Of a DNA stretch of 39,157 bases, positions 38,462-39,157 are shown one piece after another. The translations under genes and the position numbers were made by a program. Under the pieces are notes generated by a model. It had not been told where the DNA came from and did not search any database. It saw nothing but the letters and a program-made list of their open reading frames with translations. This DNA comes from Rhodococcus sp. (in: high G+C Gram-positive bacteria). Its GTDB lineage: Bacteria > Actinomycetota > Actinomycetes > Mycobacteriales > Mycobacteriaceae. Location of the stretch: assembly GCA_012514505.1 (NCBI GenBank), contig JAAZAD010000038.1, positions 1 through 39,157 on the forward strand, written 5' to 3'. Position 1 is the stretch's first letter. Each line of letters begins with the position of its first letter.

Positions 38462-38892
38462 TACTTTCCGTAGCCCCATGGGCGGCCCATGTGTGGAACA
38501 GGAAGAGGAGGGGGCGTACTCGACCTTACGAATACATGCTCGGTTCTAAGGCTCCTCCACCGCGAAGGTCGGTCGCCTACATAGAAGTACCCGTAGTGGT
38601 TGGCAACCTGATTCAGCTGTGGCAGTGGTATCGGCCTGGCTGTGTCAGGCACAAACACGACCTGGTCACCACGAAACAGTACGGCAGCAGGATGGTTGAC
38701 GACGTCGACTGGAGGCCTTTGCCCGATCTTGGCTTTGTGCTGCCGCCCCACTTCCTCAGAATCAGATAGGGCGCGGAGGAGTAGCACCGCCACCCAGATT
38801 GCTACTCCGATGATTGGGCTCATGAATATGAACCATACGAAATTCCATGCGACAGTGCCCTGTTCAAGAGCGGCCAAGTTGTCAGTACTCAT
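38461..38892 (-). CDS. B-type array protein 3
   Basis: The 143-residue product has the same length and layout as B2: helix at about 16-40 (AWNFVWFIFMSPIIGVAIWV), then HPAAVLFRGDQVVFVPDTAR, NQVANHYGYFYVGDRPSRW, EHVFVRSSTPPPLPVP and the end WGYGK. ATG 38892 overlaps the A3 stop as ATGA. Strong conservation of the domain and tail, with a freely varying helix, suggests that the cytoplasmic part does the work. PPPLPVP is a proline-rich segment that could bind another protein. The function is unknown. Confidence 0.72.
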   Translation of the reverse strand: MSTDNLAALEQGTVAWNFVWFIFMSPIIGVAIWVAVLLLRALSDSEEVGRQHKAKIGQRPPVDVVNHPAAVLFRGDQVVFVPDTARPIPLPQLNQVANHYGYFYVGDRPSRWRSLRTEHVFVRSSTPPPLPVPHMGRPWGYGK

Positions 38893-39157
38893 GGTGTCTC
38901 CATGGTGGTGGATTGCAGGAGTCCGGAATTTGCGGGCGAGTAGTAAATGCGATTGAACTTATAGGTTCGTGTAATGGATCGGTCGACCCGGTAGCCGTAA
39001 GCGAACACGAATCCATGTTGATACGCGATCTCGGCTAATTCGACCGGTGTAAATCGGGTGTCGTTGGCATCCAGGTACGCCGACATTTGCCCGTTAAATT
39101 GTTTGCTCAACCACTGTGCTTGCGCTGCCGGAGGTCGGATTCGACGACGGAATTTTC
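38889..39157 (-). CDS. A-type array protein 3, 5' end outside window
   Basis: The last 89 residues of an A unit; the frame is open to the right edge and begins there with FRRRIRPPAAQAQWLSKQFN, the same basic turn and QAQWL that follow the helix in A2. The domain AYLDANDTRFTPVELAEIAY, QHGFVFAYGYRVDRSITRTY, KFNRIYY is the clearest copy of the A core. The helix and start lie beyond the window. An apparent internal start at 39110 is a TTG inside this conserved segment and is rejected. The stop overlaps the B3 start. Confidence 0.75.
   Translation of the reverse strand, partial: KFRRRIRPPAAQAQWLSKQFNGQMSAYLDANDTRFTPVELAEIAYQHGFVFAYGYRVDRSITRTYKFNRIYYSPANSGLLQSTTMETP

Noticed and set aside
39050..39110. 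A separate 73-residue gene starting at TTG 39110
   Set aside because: The frame continues upstream to the window edge through the conserved FRRR-RP and QAQWL segment of A units, so it is the tail of a longer gene.
1..39157. CRISPR array, tRNA or rRNA genes, prophage or secondary-metabolite cluster
   Set aside because: No regularly spaced repeats, tRNA arms, rRNA-like sequence, phage structural genes or NRPS/PKS modules were found on either strand.

Overview
The window is high-GC actinobacterial DNA, best read as a Rhodococcus chromosome or a close mycolic-acid relative. Family content points there: FadE25-, FadB2-, FprB-, LigC/Prim-PolC-, dodecin-, Zmp1- and PBP-lipo-like proteins that resemble mycobacterial orthologues, GTG and apparently leaderless starts, and KstR-type operator sequences. 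The genus is inferred from remembered family similarity; no search was run. No rRNA, tRNA or CRISPR array was seen, and no gene-free stretch exceeds 300 bases.

Layout. 1-300: the 3' end of an IS110-family transposase abuts a palindromic repeat, then the doxX promoter. 297-6404: doxX, then a same-strand fatty-acid block (acyl-CoA synthetase, TetR regulator, FadE25-like dehydrogenase, FadB2-like dehydrogenase), with a GAF-LuxR regulator divergent from the synthetase. 6413-11143: a DnaQ-like exonuclease faces a sigma-F/B-type promoter that heads three small membrane proteins followed by LigC and its partner primase-polymerase; then a secreted protein and dodecin. 11169-16385: FprB behind a KstR-like box, an L,D-transpeptidase, YnfA and an M13 metallopeptidase. 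16403-20327: three pirin genes in a row, then an XRE regulator and a methionine aminopeptidase sharing a promoter region with two copies of one palindrome. 20448-25538: a 14-TM-type MFS pump, two alpha/beta hydrolases, TrpF and a DUF475 membrane protein. 25537-28814: an acyl-CoA dehydrogenase behind a KstR-like palindrome, a methyltransferase and a hydrolase. 28811-31121: an ABC-F protein with a leader peptide and a WhiB7-like promoter, and a conserved hypothetical. 31198-34761: an active-type penicillin-binding lipoprotein followed by a paralogue lacking all three catalytic motifs. 34787-36671: a POT peptide transporter and a DUF3054 protein. 36702-39157: an overlapping array of small membrane-anchored proteins made of alternating A and B units, running off the right edge.

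The strongest candidates for something undescribed are the A/B array at the right end, the active/dead PBP pair, and the ABC-F leader (11-codon upstream ORF whose stop codon touches one arm of a stem reaching the ABC-F ribosome binding site). Two dispersed palindrome families are also present. One (about 50 bp) is where the IS110 element appears to have landed; the other (46 bp) sits 4 to 16 bases after three stop codons, always downstream in the direction of transcription.
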